From NCBI GenBank assembly GCA_002497765.1, contig DAET01000055.1, positions 53,464-59,318 on the forward strand: DNA of 5,855 nt, read 5' to 3'. How positions within the stretch are numbered: the stretch's first letter is position 1; every line of letters starts with the position of its first letter. Below are positions 4,746 to 5,855 of this stretch, piece after piece. A program made the translations under genes and the position numbers. Source of the stretch: Euryarchaeota archaeon UBA486. GTDB lineage: Archaea > Thermoplasmatota > Poseidoniia > Poseidoniales > Poseidoniaceae. The notes below the pieces were generated by a model, which was not told the origin of the DNA, searched no databases, and saw only the letters and a list, made by a program, of their open reading frames with translations.

Positions 4746-5755
4746 GCGAACCTGCCTCGGCTGACGACCACCCCCATCCGGGGACGGTCAAGGTGATGAT
4801 GCAACTGATGAAGCTGCGCGTCATCGTCTTGTTGCAAATCACGGCGCTGTGTGCAATTCTCGTCCACGATACCTTCGCTCGCTACGGGGTTATGGACATC
4901 GAGCGGACCTGGAGTCAAACCCTGTGGGTCTCCCTCATCACGGTGGTGGGTGGGACCCTCTCTGCCGGTGGCTCCAACGCCATCAACATGTGGTACGACG
5001 CCGACATTGACCCGCACATGCGGCGAACGATGAATCGCCCCATTCCGCTCGGTCATGCGACGCCGCAATTTGCCTTGATCTTCGGCTCCATCATTGCCAT
5101 CATCGGTTCAAGCCTCTTCCTGCTTGTCAGCGTAAAGGCGGCGTTTTGGTCGGCGTTTTCGGTGCTTTTCTACGTCCTCGTTTACTCCATGTGGCTGAAG
5201 CGAAGCACGCCCCAAAACATCGTGATTGGCGGCATTGCCGGTTCGACTCCTCCGCTCATCGGCTGGGCGGCGGCCGCCGGTGATTCCATCGCCAACGCCA
5301 ACATGCTTGACCTTGGTTCTCCTGTACCCTGGATGCTGTTCTTCCTCATCTTCCTCTGGACACCGCCTCATTTCTGGGCGTTGGCCTTGTACAGGTCAGG
5401 AGAATACGGTAAAGTGAACATCCCCATGTTGAACGAAGTGAAAGGTGCTGAACACACCGTGTTTCAATCCAAGGTCTACTGCGTGCTGTTGCTGATGTTG
5501 GGCTCAGTGCCGTGCTTTTGGCCGGAATCCGGTCTTCCGTTGCTGTGGGCATTCGTCTCGGGCGGGCTCACCGTGTGGTATGCCGCCTCCGTGTGGGCCA
5601 TCGACCCTCACGAGCCCTTTGATGAAAACGGCCGTATGCCGAAGGCGGCCAAATCCTTCTTCCGAAGTCTGTTTTACCTTGGTTGGATGTTCCTTTCCCT
5701 GGTCGTCATCGCCTTCATCCCACCCGGCAGGTTGGGTTTCTTGGGCCCGCTGTGA
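4742..5755 (+). CDS. ctaB: Heme O synthase (protoheme IX farnesyltransferase, CtaB/Cox10)
   Basis: Membrane prenyltransferase of the UbiA superfamily that transfers the farnesyl group of farnesyl diphosphate (possibly a longer prenyl in archaea) to heme B, giving heme O, the substrate of CtaA. The 337-residue product has about nine membrane helices. The first aspartate-rich motif, which binds the Mg-diphosphate, is complete: Asn79, Asp86 and Asp90 in NAINMWYDADID, followed by MRRTMNRP. The second conserved stretch is YSMWLKRSTPQNIVIGG (148-164), and WTPPHFWALAL (206-216) is the usual CtaB hallmark. The first 15 residues are a polar cytoplasmic tail with several histidines (DDHPHP). The start is fixed by the ATGA overlap with ctaA and a GGTGA site. 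Length and motifs are normal for the family, and no defect is visible. It is the last gene of the ctaAB operon as far as can be seen; the oxidase subunit genes are not in the window. Confidence 0.96.
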   Translation: MSEPASADDHPHPGTVKVMMQLMKLRVIVLLQITALCAILVHDTFARYGVMDIERTWSQTLWVSLITVVGGTLSAGGSNAINMWYDADIDPHMRRTMNRPIPLGHATPQFALIFGSIIAIIGSSLFLLVSVKAAFWSAFSVLFYVLVYSMWLKRSTPQNIVIGGIAGSTPPLIGWAAAAGDSIANANMLDLGSPVPWMLFFLIFLWTPPHFWALALYRSGEYGKVNIPMLNEVKGAEHTVFQSKVYCVLLLMLGSVPCFWPESGLPLLWAFVSGGLTVWYAASVWAIDPHEPFDENGRMPKAAKSFFRSLFYLGWMFLSLVVIAFIPPGRLGFLGPL

Positions 5756-5789
5756 TGCGCTTTTGAGCCGGTCGGACAGAGTATCAGCC

Positions 5790-5810
5790 ACCGTCATCTT
5801 GATGAGCGGT
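5790..5810. terminator. Small hairpin downstream of ctaB, possible transcript end
   Basis: ACCGTCATC (5790-5798) pairs with GATGAGCGGT (5801-5810), with one bulged G, 35 bases after the ctaB stop. A short TTCTTAGG follows, but there is no real T-run, which archaeal terminators usually rely on. It may mark the end of the ctaAB transcript, or of a convergent gene, or be chance. Confidence 0.2.
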
Positions 5811-5812
5811 TC

Positions 5813-5855
5813 TTAGGTGGACGGCTTGCGAGCGGCAGTCGCATAGCCTGGCCAT
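5813..5855 (-). CDS. Possible 3' end of a minus-strand gene (partial)
   Basis: The minus-strand frame entering from the right edge reads WPGYATAARKPST and stops with TAA at 5815-5813. The basic, alanine-rich tail is plausible for a C-terminus, and convergence with ctaB would match the compact layout of the window. Only 13 codons are visible and other frames are not excluded, so this is a weak call with no product name. Confidence 0.22.
   Translation of the reverse strand, partial: WPGYATAARKPST

Noticed and set aside
1..5855. Mobile element, CRISPR array, tRNA or a multi-gene defence system
   Set aside because: No long repeats, spaced repeats, transposase, integrase or cloverleaf sequences were seen; the genes are core metabolism, transcription and respiration.

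Overview
The window looks like chromosomal DNA of an aerobic euryarchaeon, most plausibly a marine planktonic lineage of the Poseidoniales (Marine Group II) type. The archaeal signature is direct: it holds purP (the archaeal formate-dependent ATP-grasp enzyme of purine synthesis) and rpoK (the archaeal RNA polymerase subunit equivalent to Rpb6/omega). The initiation signals also fit, with AT boxes about 27-33 bases upstream of apparently leaderless starts and GGTGA-type ribosome sites where there is a leader. The aerobic character comes from heme A synthase, heme O synthase and an O2-using tryptophan 2,3-dioxygenase. The lineage name is an inference from this mix; no marker gene proves it.

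Layout, left to right. Bases 3-44 carry the last 13 codons of a plus-strand gene that converges on purP with a 2-base gap. purP (47-1159, minus) and the tryptophan 2,3-dioxygenase gene (1282-2415, plus) diverge from a spacer of about 120 bases. The dioxygenase gene converges on rpoK (2406-2657, minus) and the two overlap by 10 bases. Upstream of rpoK on the same strand lies a gene for a secreted, membrane-anchored thioredoxin-fold protein (2718-3617). It diverges from ctaA (3669-4745, plus) across a single AT-rich box. ctaA overlaps ctaB (4742-5755) by ATGA. The last 100 bases hold a small hairpin and perhaps the end of a minus-strand gene. No stretch over 300 bases lacks a gene. I saw no tRNA, rRNA, CRISPR array or insertion sequence.

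How the genes fit together: CtaB converts heme B to heme O and CtaA converts heme O to heme A for an aa3-type terminal oxidase. The head-to-head thioredoxin-like protein, with a WCEPC motif facing outside, is a candidate assembly or redox partner for that oxidase or for the two exposed cysteine pairs of CtaA. PurP, the dioxygenase and RpoK are housekeeping or metabolic genes with no clear link beyond proximity. The window is mostly ordinary core genome. The items most worth a second look are the sequon-rich thioredoxin-like protein, the enlarged RpoK, and the compact shared promoters.
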